Positions 1 to 7,052 of a stretch of 64,000 nt of DNA are shown here, one piece after another (position 1 is the first letter of the stretch; each line of letters opens with the position of its first letter). The stretch covers positions 22,812-86,811 of the forward strand of contig DASSVP010000023.1 in assembly GCA_035705985.1 (NCBI GenBank), given 5' to 3'. The position numbers and the translations under genes are program-made. Below the pieces are notes generated by a model, which did no database searches, was not told where the DNA came from, and saw only the letters and a list, made by a program, of their open reading frames with translations. This stretch comes from JACVRW01 sp035705985. GTDB taxonomy: Bacteria > Actinomycetota > Thermoleophilia > Solirubrobacterales > Thermoleophilaceae.

Positions 1-186
1 GGCGACCGCCTTCTCGCCGGCGCGGATCGGGTGATGGGCGCCGCTGAGCGAGTGCGCCGACCCCCGCCGCCACACGCGGCGCAGCTCCACGCCCACGACG
101 GCGCCCACGACCGCCGTTGCGGCGGCACCGAGCACGAGCGTGCCACGGCCCGGCTGGAGCGAACGATGCCGGTGGGGGCGCCTCAC
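1..186 (-). CDS. N-terminal fragment of a membrane-anchored protein (unidentified)
   Basis: Only the first 62 codons lie in the window; the gene continues past base 1. The GTG start shares bases with the TGA of the upstream acyltransferase gene (GTGA), so the two look translationally coupled. The visible protein has a basic N-terminus (MRRPHRHRS), one hydrophobic stretch at about residues 18-33 (TLVLGAAATAVVGAVVG), then a basic segment (ELRRVWRRG), which reads as an N-terminal membrane anchor with a cytoplasmic lead. I do not recognise the family. Its place at the end of a sugar-modification operon suggests a surface-polysaccharide role, which is inference only. Confidence 0.5.
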   Translation of the reverse strand, partial: MRRPHRHRSLQPGRGTLVLGAAATAVVGAVVGVELRRVWRRGSAHSLSGAHHPIRAGEKAVA

Positions 187-872
187 CGCACCACCCGGGC
201 GGGCACGCCCATGACGAGCGCGCCAGGAGGAACGTCCGAGGTGACGACGGCGCCCGCGGCCACGAATGCCTCCTCGCCGACCTCGACGCCGGGCAACAGC
301 ACCGCTCCGGCGCCGATGCGGCAGCCGCGCCGCAGGGTCGCGCCGCGCAGCTCCATGCCCTCCGGACGCCGTCCGGCGGTCGGGTCGTTGGTGAGCAGCG
401 CGCCGGGCGCGATGAAGACGTCGTCCTCCACGACCGAGCGGGCGGTCACGTACGCGCCCGTCTGCATACGCACGCGTGCGCCCACGCGCACGTCGAAGTC
501 CACGGACACGCCCCGCCCCACGACGGACTCGTCCCCGATCTCGGCGCGCTCACGCACGTGCGCCTGGTCGCCGACCACGCAGCGCGCCCCGATGCTCGCA
601 CCGGCCAGCACCACGGCTCCCGCTCCGATCGTGGTGCCGGTGCCCACGCTCGCCACGGCGCCCTCGTCGGCCGGCGCCGCGCTCGAGTACTTGCCGAGCG
701 CGAGCGGCTTGCCGATCACGCAGCCGTCCTGAAGCCGGGCACCGGCCCCGATCCGCGAGCCCGCGTGCAGCACCACGTGGCCGCCGAGCTCGACGTCGTC
801 CGGCAGCTCGACGCCGGCGCCGAGCAGCAGGCCGGGCGCGCGGTCGGAGGGCGTCAGCTCAGCGGCGGGCAA
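183..872 (-). CDS. Left-handed beta-helix (hexapeptide) acyltransferase, WbpD/WlbB-like
   Basis: About 229 residues built of repeated hexapeptide units ([LIV]-G-x-x-x-x), for example GAGVELPDDVELGG, GTGTTIGAGAVVLAG and GARCVVGDQAHV, the signature of trimeric acyl-CoA-dependent O/N-acetyltransferases. The C-terminal end VPPGALVMGVPARVVR is typical of sugar N-acetyltransferases. The preferred start is TTG at 872, preceded by GGAGAG eight bases upstream and overlapping the 3' end of the oxidoreductase gene by 14 bases; an ATG at 1043 would run deep through that gene and gives a non-family N-terminus. With the Gfo/Idh dehydrogenase and UDP-GlcNAc 2-epimerase it fits a pathway making an acetamido sugar for surface glycans. 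The exact acceptor sugar is not visible. Confidence 0.75.
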   Translation of the reverse strand: MPAAELTPSDRAPGLLLGAGVELPDDVELGGHVVLHAGSRIGAGARLQDGCVIGKPLALGKYSSAAPADEGAVASVGTGTTIGAGAVVLAGASIGARCVVGDQAHVRERAEIGDESVVGRGVSVDFDVRVGARVRMQTGAYVTARSVVEDDVFIAPGALLTNDPTAGRRPEGMELRGATLRRGCRIGAGAVLLPGVEVGEEAFVAAGAVVTSDVPPGALVMGVPARVVR

Positions 873-1851
873 GGGACGCGCTCTCCGTGAGCGATCGCTG
901 GAGCTGCTCGAGCACGCGAACCACGCGCAACCCCGCCTCCCCGTCCGAGCGCGGCTCGCGGCCCTCGCGAACGCAGTCCACGAAGTGCCGGCACTCGATC
1001 CGCAGCGGCTCCTCGTTCGAGACCCGGGGCGAAAACGCGTCACCGGACCGGGCGATGTACTCCCCGTATGACGAGTAATCCTCGTCGAAGCCCTTGTCGT
1101 AGACCGTGAGCTTCCGCTCGAGCTCCATGTCGTCGAAGCTCGCCATCCGCTTCGAGCCGACGACGGTGAAGCGCCGCTCCTTGTGCGGGTCGAGCCACGA
1201 GAGGTGCATGTGCGCCGTGAGGCCGGACTCGAAGCGCATGAACGCGAAGACGACGTCCTCCACGCCCGCCTTCACGTAGCTCTCCCCCACGGCCGTGCAT
1301 TCGTACGGCTCCTCGCCGGCCAGCCGCAGGATCACGGACACGTCGTGCGCCCCGAGCGACCACAGCGCGTTCTCGTCCTGGCGGTGCTTCCCCAGGTTCA
1401 GCCGGTGCGAGTAGACGTAGCGGAGCTCGCCGAGCTCGCCGGAGCGCACCAGGTCGCTCAGCTGCTCGATGCCCGGGTGGTACTCCAGCAGGTGGCCGAC
1501 CATGAGCACGCGCTCCGCCGAGCGCGCGGCGTCCACGACGGCCTGCGCCTCCTGCTCGGAGCGTCCCAGCGGCTTCTCGACGAAGCAGTGCTTCCCGGCG
1601 GCGAGCACCCGCTGGGCCAGCTCGGCGTGTGTTGGCACAGGCGTCGCCACGGCCACCGCGTCCAGCGAGTCGTCCGCGAGGAGGTCGTCGAGCGAGGTCG
1701 TGGCCTGCGCCGACGGGAAGGCCGCTCCCCAGCGCGCGAGCGCCTCGTCGGACGCGTCGCACAGCCAGCGCAGCTCGGCGTCCGGAAGCCTGTCGAAGTT
1801 ACGGGCGAGGTTCGGGCCCCAGTAGCCGAGGCCTACGACCCCGATCTTCAT
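859..1851 (-). CDS. Gfo/Idh/MocA family NAD(P)-dependent oxidoreductase
   Basis: 330 residues. The N-terminus MKIGVVGLGYWGPNLARNF carries the GxGxxG Rossmann dinucleotide motif, and residues about 90-100 contain the EKPLGRS motif (catalytic lysine) that defines the Gfo/Idh/MocA family. The sequence GYWGPNL is usual in the UDP-N-acetylglucosamine 3-dehydrogenase (WlbA/WbpB) subgroup. ATG at 1851 overlaps the stop of the epimerase gene as ATGA. Together with the following hexapeptide acyltransferase and the preceding epimerase it probably oxidises a nucleotide sugar. The substrate is inferred from context, not read from active-site residues. Confidence 0.82.
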   Translation of the reverse strand: MKIGVVGLGYWGPNLARNFDRLPDAELRWLCDASDEALARWGAAFPSAQATTSLDDLLADDSLDAVAVATPVPTHAELAQRVLAAGKHCFVEKPLGRSEQEAQAVVDAARSAERVLMVGHLLEYHPGIEQLSDLVRSGELGELRYVYSHRLNLGKHRQDENALWSLGAHDVSVILRLAGEEPYECTAVGESYVKAGVEDVVFAFMRFESGLTAHMHLSWLDPHKERRFTVVGSKRMASFDDMELERKLTVYDKGFDEDYSSYGEYIARSGDAFSPRVSNEEPLRIECRHFVDCVREGREPRSDGEAGLRVVRVLEQLQRSLTESASLARR

Positions 1852-2921
1852 AGGCGCTGAGTGTAGGCGGCGAGCACGTCGCAAACGCGCTCGGCAGCAT
1901 GGCCGCCGCCGTACAGCTCGGGACGCTCGGCGGGCGGAGTCCGCTCCACGGCCGCCAGCGCGGCCTCGCGGTCCAGGTCCACGAGCACGTTCCAGCCGCT
2001 CTCCACGGTCTCGACCCACTCGGTCGTGTCTCGCAGAGTCACGCACGGGACCCCCAGGAGATACGCCTCCTTCTGGACGCCGCCCGAGTCCGTGAGGACC
2101 GCGCGCGCGTGCCTGGCGAGCTTGAGGAAGTCGAGGTAGCCGAGCGGCGGCGCGAGCTCCACGTGCTCCGCGCGCTCCAGCCTCTCGAACAGGTCCGCGG
2201 CCTGCAGGCGCGCCTCGGTACGGAAGTGCACCGGGAATACCACCTTCCGCGGCAGCGCCTCGATCAGCTCCACCAGCTTCGCCAGCCGCCCGGGGTCGTC
2301 CACGTTGCCGGACCGGTGCGCGGTCATGACGAGGTACTCGCCGGGCTCGAGGCCGCGAGCCTCCAGGATCCGCGAGCGCTCCTCGGCGATGTCGCGGAAG
2401 GTGAGCGAGACGTCCGCCATCACGTCGCCCACCAGGTGCGCCTCGCCCGCGGCGTGCTCGCGCTCGAGGTTCGCCATCGCCGTCTCGGTGGAGCAGAGGA
2501 GCAGGTCGCTCGCGTGGTCCGTGAGCACGCGGTTCAGCTCCTCCGGCATCGACCGGTCGAACGAGCGCATGCCGGCCTCGACGTGGCCGGTGGGAATGCC
2601 CGCCTGAGCGGCGGCGATCGCGCCGGCGAGCGTCGTGTTCGTGTCTCCATAGACCAGCACCAGCGCGGGACGGAGCGCCTCGAGGATCGGCTCGAGACCC
2701 GCCAGGATCCGCGCGGTCTGCGCGGTGTTGGTGCCGCCGCCTGCGTCGAGCTGGCGCTCGGGGGCGGGCACGCCCAGCTCCTCGAAGAAGATGCGCGACA
2801 GCTCGTCGTCGTAGTGCTGGCCCGAGTGGACGATGACCTCGTCGCTCAGGTCACGCAGCCGACGCGAGACCGCAGCCGCCTTCACGAACTGCGGGCGGTT
2901 GCCGATGACCGTCAGGATCAG
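1848..2921 (-). CDS. wecB: UDP-N-acetylglucosamine 2-epimerase (non-hydrolysing)
   Basis: 357 residues in the GT-B-like epimerase fold: ILTVIGNRPQFVKAAAVSR at the N-terminus, HSGQHYDDELS, VYGDTNTTLAGA, HVEAGMRSFDRSMPEE (the HVEAG and PEE motifs) and LTDSGGVQKEAYLLGVP near the C-terminus are all WecB/MnaA signatures. It interconverts UDP-GlcNAc and UDP-ManNAc for surface polymers. The best-fitting start is a CTG at 2921 whose last two bases open the TGA of the upstream aminotransferase (CTGA). An AGGAG lies about 11 bases upstream, and no ATG, GTG or TTG exists near the family N-terminus. An ATG at 3089 would add a long antisense-like, non-family extension. Confidence 0.85.
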   Translation of the reverse strand: MILTVIGNRPQFVKAAAVSRRLRDLSDEVIVHSGQHYDDELSRIFFEELGVPAPERQLDAGGGTNTAQTARILAGLEPILEALRPALVLVYGDTNTTLAGAIAAAQAGIPTGHVEAGMRSFDRSMPEELNRVLTDHASDLLLCSTETAMANLEREHAAGEAHLVGDVMADVSLTFRDIAEERSRILEARGLEPGEYLVMTAHRSGNVDDPGRLAKLVELIEALPRKVVFPVHFRTEARLQAADLFERLERAEHVELAPPLGYLDFLKLARHARAVLTDSGGVQKEAYLLGVPCVTLRDTTEWVETVESGWNVLVDLDREAALAAVERTPPAERPELYGGGHAAERVCDVLAAYTQRL

Positions 2922-3736
2922 CCGGCCGACAGCTCCTCTTCGATCCGGCGGCGCAGCGCGTCGCGCACCTCGCGCGTCCGCTCCCCCTCCGGGAGCTCGA
3001 TCTCCTCGATGGCGGCGATCGACTGGACCTCGCGCGTGGTGGAGGCGAGGAACGCCTCGCGGGCAGAGCGGATGTCGTCCATGGTGCACGGGCGCTCTGT
3101 GACGTCCGCGACCTCCATCACGCGGTGCCGCGTGATCGACGCGAGGATGTGCTCGCTGAGCTGCGGCGTGTTGATCGTGTCCTCGGGGTCCACCCAGAAG
3201 AGCGACGAGGTGGGCGCCTCCAGCACGCGCCCGTGCGGCGTCACGAGCAGCGCCTCGTCGAAGCCGCGCTCGCGCGCGAGCCGCCCGCAGAGCATGTTCG
3301 CCCCGTAGGAGAGCGACTTGATCCCGTCGAGCACGCGCGTGGGCGCGTACTCCACCACCCCGAGCCGCACCCGCTCGGGCGACGGCGGCAGCGGCTCCGT
3401 GAGCAGGAGCCGGTGGCCGCCGCGAGTCAGCACCACCCGCAGGCAGCCATCGAAGTCGGCGCCTCCGCGCTCATCGAGGAGAGCGGGGATCTCGCTCTCC
3501 AGCTCGGCTCTCGGCACCCCCTCGAGTCGAAGGTTCGCCGCCGAACGCTCCAGCCGGTCCAGATGATCGCGAAGCGCGAACGGCCGCCCGTCGTAGACGC
3601 GGATGACCTCGAAGGCGCCGTCGCCGCGGAGCAGCCCTTCATCCGTAGCGGGGATGGTGGCCTCCCGCGCGGGCAGGGTGCTGCCGTCGACGCAGGCGAG
3701 CTCAGCGATGGTGGTGGGGGCGGCGAGCTCGTCCAA
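2918..3736 (-). CDS. Fold-type IV PLP aminotransferase (IlvE / aminodeoxychorismate lyase family)
   Basis: 272 residues with class IV aminotransferase features: the conserved DEGLLRGDGAFEVIRVYDG segment (residues about 32-50), the PLP-lysine region DGIKSLSYGANML (about 137-149), DEALLVTPHGRVLEAPTSS (about 161-179) and PxLSEHILASITR (about 191-203). Members include branched-chain aminotransferase, D-amino-acid aminotransferase and 4-amino-4-deoxychorismate lyase; the sequence does not let me choose. The TTG start sits immediately after the discriminator base of the tRNA-Lys gene, so any ribosome binding site would lie inside the tRNA or the mRNA would be leaderless after tRNA processing. It overlaps wecB by four bases. 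Confidence 0.82.
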   Translation of the reverse strand: MDELAAPTTIAELACVDGSTLPAREATIPATDEGLLRGDGAFEVIRVYDGRPFALRDHLDRLERSAANLRLEGVPRAELESEIPALLDERGGADFDGCLRVVLTRGGHRLLLTEPLPPSPERVRLGVVEYAPTRVLDGIKSLSYGANMLCGRLARERGFDEALLVTPHGRVLEAPTSSLFWVDPEDTINTPQLSEHILASITRHRVMEVADVTERPCTMDDIRSAREAFLASTTREVQSIAAIEEIELPEGERTREVRDALRRRIEEELSAG

Positions 3737-3809
3737 TGGGCCGTGTAGGAATCGAACCTACAACCTTGAGATTAAGAGTCTCCTGCTCTGCCAATTGAGC
3801 TAACGGCCC
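3737..3809 (-). tRNA. tRNA-Lys (anticodon CTT)
   Basis: A 73-nt cloverleaf on the minus strand: acceptor GGGCCGT pairs with ACGGCCC, D arm GCTC/GAGC, anticodon loop CTCTTAA (anticodon CTT, decoding AAG), T arm GTAGG-TTCGATT-CCTAC and discriminator A. CCA is not encoded. The top anticodon-stem pair is a G27-A43 mismatch; the other four pairs are Watson-Crick. The aminotransferase start codon follows directly. Confidence 0.96.
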
Positions 3810-3821
3810 GAGCAGGCGAGT

Positions 3822-4181
3822 CTAGTCAGTGGCGCCCGAGCTGACTGCGTCCAGGGCTTCCTCGCGGGAGCCGTGGATCGGGAACACCCGGTCGAGGCCG
3901 GTGATCTCGAAGATCTTCGTGATGTTCTCGTCGGTGCAGACGAGCGCAAGCGAGCCGCCGGCCGGCCGCAGCCGCTTCACGCCGCCAACGAGCACGCCCA
4001 GCGTGGTGGAGTCGATGAACGTCGCCTTCGACAGGTCGACGACTATCTGCTTCTTGCCCGACTCGATGAGCTCGACCATCCGCTCCTTGAACTCCGGTGC
4101 GGTGTAGAGGTCGACCTCACCTCCGAGCTCGATCACATGCGTCGTGTCGTCTACGGCTTCGTCTTCGATGTGGAAATTCAA
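3822..4181 (-). CDS. STAS-domain anti-sigma factor antagonist (SpoIIAA/RsbV-like)
   Basis: 119 residues forming a single STAS domain. The phosphorylatable serine lies in ATFIDSTTLGVLVG (Ser58), the canonical IDSxGLG-type loop of SpoIIAA/RsbV, although here it reads IDSTTLG. Such proteins bind and sequester an anti-sigma kinase when unphosphorylated, freeing an alternative sigma factor in a partner switch. No anti-sigma kinase or sigma gene is adjacent. A SpoIIE-type phosphatase at 58.8-60.6 kb is the only potential switch partner in the window. ATG start with AGGGAG upstream. Confidence 0.9.
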   Translation of the reverse strand: MNFHIEDEAVDDTTHVIELGGEVDLYTAPEFKERMVELIESGKKQIVVDLSKATFIDSTTLGVLVGGVKRLRPAGGSLALVCTDENITKIFEITGLDRVFPIHGSREEALDAVSSGATD

Positions 4182-4235
4182 GGAGTCTCCCTGCCTAGTC
4201 CGTTTTCCGGGAGTGATCGCGGCCAGTAGCGTACG

Positions 4236-4892
4236 TCAGCCGGACGGTTGTTGCGCCTCCGGCGGCGCCTTCAGCGCCTTGACCTGCTGCCTGATGGCCT
4301 TCCTCTGCCCCTGCGGAGCGAGCTCGATGGCCTTCTGGCCCGCCAGGTCGGCCGTCCGCGTGTCGCCGGCGCGGGTGGCGATCTGAACGAGCCGGAGGTA
4401 TGACACCGGGTCATTCGCCTCACGGGCGATGATGGCTGCGGCGCGCTGCTCTTCCTTTGGGCGGTTGAGCGCCGCCTGCCCGTAGATCTGGAGCGCCACC
4501 GTGGCGGTGTCGGCATTCGGGTCGTCCGCGGACTCCAGGTACCGCTGCCAGTACGAGCCGGCCTTTCGGAGCTCGTCCTTCGCGTCGTCGGGGAAAGCAA
4601 CGCTGCCGCTCTCGCGCTGGCTCGTCGCGAGCGAGTAGTAGTCGCGCACGAGCTCCTGGAGCAAGCGCTGGTCCCCCGGGTTCGCCTGGAGCCGCTCCTC
4701 CTCGCGGTCGACGCGATCCTCGAGGGCGCTGTCCGTGCTCTGGCCGCCGCCGCCCTTGAACGCGTCCACCAGGCCACCGGACACGTCGCCGCCGATTCCG
4801 AACAGCACGAGGCCGCCGCCCAGGAGCAGCGCAAGGGTCAGGTACACCACCTGGACCACCCGGCGGCGGCGTCCTCTCAGGTCGAACAGCAT
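4236..4892 (-). CDS. Membrane-anchored TPR-like protein
   Basis: 218 residues. A basic N-terminus (LRGRRRRVVQ) is followed by one transmembrane helix (about 14-34, VYLTLALLLGGGLVLFGIGG), a glycine-rich linker (FKGGGG), and an alpha-helical domain with tetratricopeptide-like periodicity (NPGDQRLLQELVRDYYSLA; DPNADTATVALQIYGQAAL; GDTRTADLAGQKAIELAPQG). It is probably a scaffold on the outer face of the membrane. The gene lies just downstream of tatC on the same strand. No specific function can be read from the sequence. Confidence 0.7.
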   Translation of the reverse strand: MLFDLRGRRRRVVQVVYLTLALLLGGGLVLFGIGGDVSGGLVDAFKGGGGQSTDSALEDRVDREEERLQANPGDQRLLQELVRDYYSLATSQRESGSVAFPDDAKDELRKAGSYWQRYLESADDPNADTATVALQIYGQAALNRPKEEQRAAAIIAREANDPVSYLRLVQIATRAGDTRTADLAGQKAIELAPQGQRKAIRQQVKALKAPPEAQQPSG

Positions 4893-4908
4893 GCGGGCTT
4901 AAGGCTAG

Positions 4909-5676
4909 CTAGAGGCCCTCGGCCGCGGGCTCGTCGGCGAGGTGCCCCGCGGGGCGCCCGAAGCGCGCCGCGAGCACGATGCTCAGCTCGTAGAGCAGGT
5001 AGAGCGGAATCGACTCGAGCACCAGGGTGATCGGGTCGAGCGTGGGCAGGAGCGACGCGAGGACCACGATCGCCACGATCGCGTAGCGCCGGCTCTTGCG
5101 AAGCTTCTGGGCGTTCGTCACGCCCAGCTTGCAGGCCGCGAGCACGCCCACCGGGATCTGGAAGCCGATCCCCATGGCGAGCATCAGGAGCGTCACGAAC
5201 GAGTAGTAGTCGCGCGCACGAACCTGGGTGTTGAACTCGTCGGCGTTGAAGTTGAGGAGGAAGTCGAGCGCCGGCGTGAGCACGACGAAGTAGCAGAACA
5301 CGACCCCCGTGATGAAGAGCACCGGCACCAGGAGGAGCAGCGGCGTCGCGACCCGCCGCTCGTGTGGGCTGAACGCGGGCAGGATGAACGCGTAGATCTC
5401 GTAGAGGATCACCGGCATGGCGATCAGCAGGGCGAAGTAGGCCGAATTCGTGAGCGTCGTATAGAAGGCCTCGGCCGGCCCGAGCGTGATCGGCTCGACG
5501 CCGTCCGGCAGCGGCGCGTTCACGATCTCGAGGACGAGGTGGTTCTGCCAGCCGGTGAAACCCCACGCGACGACGAATGCGAGCGCGGCGACGATCAGGC
5601 GGCCGCGCAGCTCGTCGAGATGGTCGACGACCGACAGGCGGTCGTCGTGGGAGATCGGCCGGATTCGCCGCACCAC
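4909..5676 (-). CDS. tatC: Sec-independent protein translocase TatC
   Basis: 255 residues with six predicted membrane helices. The diagnostic N-terminus DRLSVVDHLDELRGRLIVA carries the HLxELRxR motif, and the periplasmic loop FSPHERR carries the conserved Glu/Arg region after FILPAF. TatC is the receptor for twin-arginine signal peptides and partners TatA, encoded just upstream on the same strand. A Tat-type substrate, the Rieske protein, is encoded at 10.3-10.9 kb. GTG start; tandem GTG codons make the start uncertain by one residue. Confidence 0.96.
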   Translation of the reverse strand: MVRRIRPISHDDRLSVVDHLDELRGRLIVAALAFVVAWGFTGWQNHLVLEIVNAPLPDGVEPITLGPAEAFYTTLTNSAYFALLIAMPVILYEIYAFILPAFSPHERRVATPLLLLVPVLFITGVVFCYFVVLTPALDFLLNFNADEFNTQVRARDYYSFVTLLMLAMGIGFQIPVGVLAACKLGVTNAQKLRKSRRYAIVAIVVLASLLPTLDPITLVLESIPLYLLYELSIVLAARFGRPAGHLADEPAAEGL

Positions 5677-5693
5677 CTAGGCGGCTCCCGCGT

Positions 5694-5912
5694 CTAGGGC
5701 TTCTGCTCGCCGGCCGGTGCGACCGTGGTCGGCTCGGGCTTCTCGGCCGAGCCCTCCGGCAGCTCGTCCTTGTCCTTGCCCGTGACGGAGTCCTTGAACT
5801 CGCGCATCCCGCGCCCGAGCGAGCGACCCAGGTCGGGCAGTCGCTTCGGGCCGAAGACGATCAGCACGATGACGAGGATGATGATGATCTCTAGAGGCCC
5901 TGGAGTCCACAT
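5694..5912 (-). CDS. tatA: Sec-independent protein translocase TatA
   Basis: 72 residues: a short periplasmic N-terminus (MWTPGPLEI), one transmembrane helix ([13 protein letters not shown]), the [16 protein letters not shown] hinge and amphipathic helix, and an acidic/proline tail, all standard for TatA/TatE. TatA multimers form the translocation pore with TatC, whose gene follows 17 bases downstream in the same operon. The gene is divergent from dcd with only 33 bases between the two starts, so both promoters must lie in that gap or overlap coding sequence. Confidence 0.95.
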   Translation of the reverse strand: MWTPGPLEIIIILVIVLIVFGPKRLPDLGRSLGRGMREFKDSVTGKDKDELPEGSAEKPEPTTVAPAGEQKP

Positions 5913-5945
5913 GGCTCAGTCCATGGTAGCTGCGAGTATGGCGCC

Positions 5946-6536
5946 GTGGTGACTTCTGTTCTGTCAGACGGCACGATCCGCCGCCTGGTCGAGGAGGGGC
6001 GGATCAAGATCGAGCCCTGGGATCCGGCCATGGTCCAGCCCGCGAGCGTCGATCTGAAGCTCGGCGCGTCGTTCCGCGTCTTCCACAACCACCGGCTGCC
6101 CGCGATCGATCTGTCGAAGCCGCCCACGGGCGTTACGGAGCACGTTCAGATCGAGGACGACGCCAGCTTCGTCATCCATCCCGGCGAGTTCGTGCTCGGC
6201 ACCACGGTCGAGTGGGTCGAGCTGCCCGACGATGTGGTGGCCCGGATCGAGGGCAAGTCGAGCCTGGGCCGGCTGGGCCTGATCGTGCACGCCACGGCGG
6301 GCTTCGTGGACCCGGGCTTCAGCGGCACGCTGACGCTGGAGATCACCAACCTGACCCGCGTGCCGATCGTGCTCTGGCCCGGCAAGCCGATCGCGCAGCT
6401 GTCGTTCATGGCGCTCGATCAGGCGGCCGAGCGGCCCTACGGGCACCCCGATCTGGGGAGCCACTACCACGGGCAGATCGAGGCCACCGAGTCCCGCTAC
6501 GAAGGCGGTCCCTCGAGGACTCCGGAAACTCGGTGA
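5946..6536 (+). CDS. dcd: dCTP deaminase (possibly dUTP-forming bifunctional type)
   Basis: 196 residues (195 if the second GTG at 5949 is used). LSDGTIRRLVEEGRIKIEPW at the N-terminus, VQPASVDLKLGASFRVF, and the active-site region ARIEGKSSLGRLGLIVHATAGFVDPGFSGTLTLEI contain the conserved residues of trimeric dCTP deaminases, including GxSSLGRxGL and the catalytic Glu in LEITN. The enzyme makes dUTP for thymidylate synthesis. Some actinobacterial members also hydrolyse dUTP to dUMP, and the sequence alone does not settle which activity this one has. It is divergent from tatA. Confidence 0.95.
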   Translation: MVTSVLSDGTIRRLVEEGRIKIEPWDPAMVQPASVDLKLGASFRVFHNHRLPAIDLSKPPTGVTEHVQIEDDASFVIHPGEFVLGTTVEWVELPDDVVARIEGKSSLGRLGLIVHATAGFVDPGFSGTLTLEITNLTRVPIVLWPGKPIAQLSFMALDQAAERPYGHPDLGSHYHGQIEATESRYEGGPSRTPETR

Positions 6537-6592
6537 ATTTCATCTCAAGTTCGTCGTGGCGATTCCGATATTCCTGGCAGAGGATGGAAGAG

Positions 6593-7033
6593 ATGGACGG
6601 GAACGCCGACAACTCCCACTTCACCAAGCGCGTGACGCTGCCGAGCGGCAAGACGATCGAGGTCGTCTACTTCTCGGACGACGCGTTCATGGCTGAGGCC
6701 ATCGAGCCTCCGGTGCCCGACGCCCCGCCCGCCGAGCCGCACCAGGACCTGCACGTCTGCGTCGATTGCGACGCTGAGCTGGTCTACCCGGTGCAGTGGG
6801 AGGAAGCCGGGCCGGCGAACTGGAGCGTCGTGCTCCACTGCCCGAACTGCGACGTGTATCGCGAGGGCGTCTTCACGCAGGACAACGTCGAGCTCTTCGA
6901 CGAGGAGCTCGACCGCGGCGCCGACGCGCTGGCGCGTGACTACAAGCGCCTGATGCGCGCCAACATGGCCGAGGAGATCGAGCGCTTCGTGGGCGCCCTC
7001 GAGGCCGGCGCCATCTGCCCTGAGGATTTCTAA
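6593..7033 (+). CDS. Hypothetical zinc-ribbon-like protein
   Basis: 146 residues. The ATG at 6593 has GAGG nine bases upstream; an in-frame ATG at 6584 sits too close to that site. The central part has two cysteine pairs about 36 residues apart (CVDCDAELVYP ... VVLHCPNCDVYREG), consistent with a zinc ribbon. The C-terminal half is acidic and helical (DEELDRGADALARDYKRLMRANMAEEIERFVGALE). No catalytic motif is visible and I do not recognise a named family. It follows dcd by 56 bases on the same strand and ends the short plus-strand group. Confidence 0.75.
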   Translation: MDGNADNSHFTKRVTLPSGKTIEVVYFSDDAFMAEAIEPPVPDAPPAEPHQDLHVCVDCDAELVYPVQWEEAGPANWSVVLHCPNCDVYREGVFTQDNVELFDEELDRGADALARDYKRLMRANMAEEIERFVGALEAGAICPEDF

Positions 7034-7052
7034 GCCTCGCCTCGCCGGCCCT

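Noticed and set aside
31..890. Long plus-strand open frames opposite the acyltransferase and oxidoreductase genes
   Set aside because: They are Arg/Pro/Ala-rich antisense shadows in a very GC-rich region; the minus-strand frames have clear family motifs.
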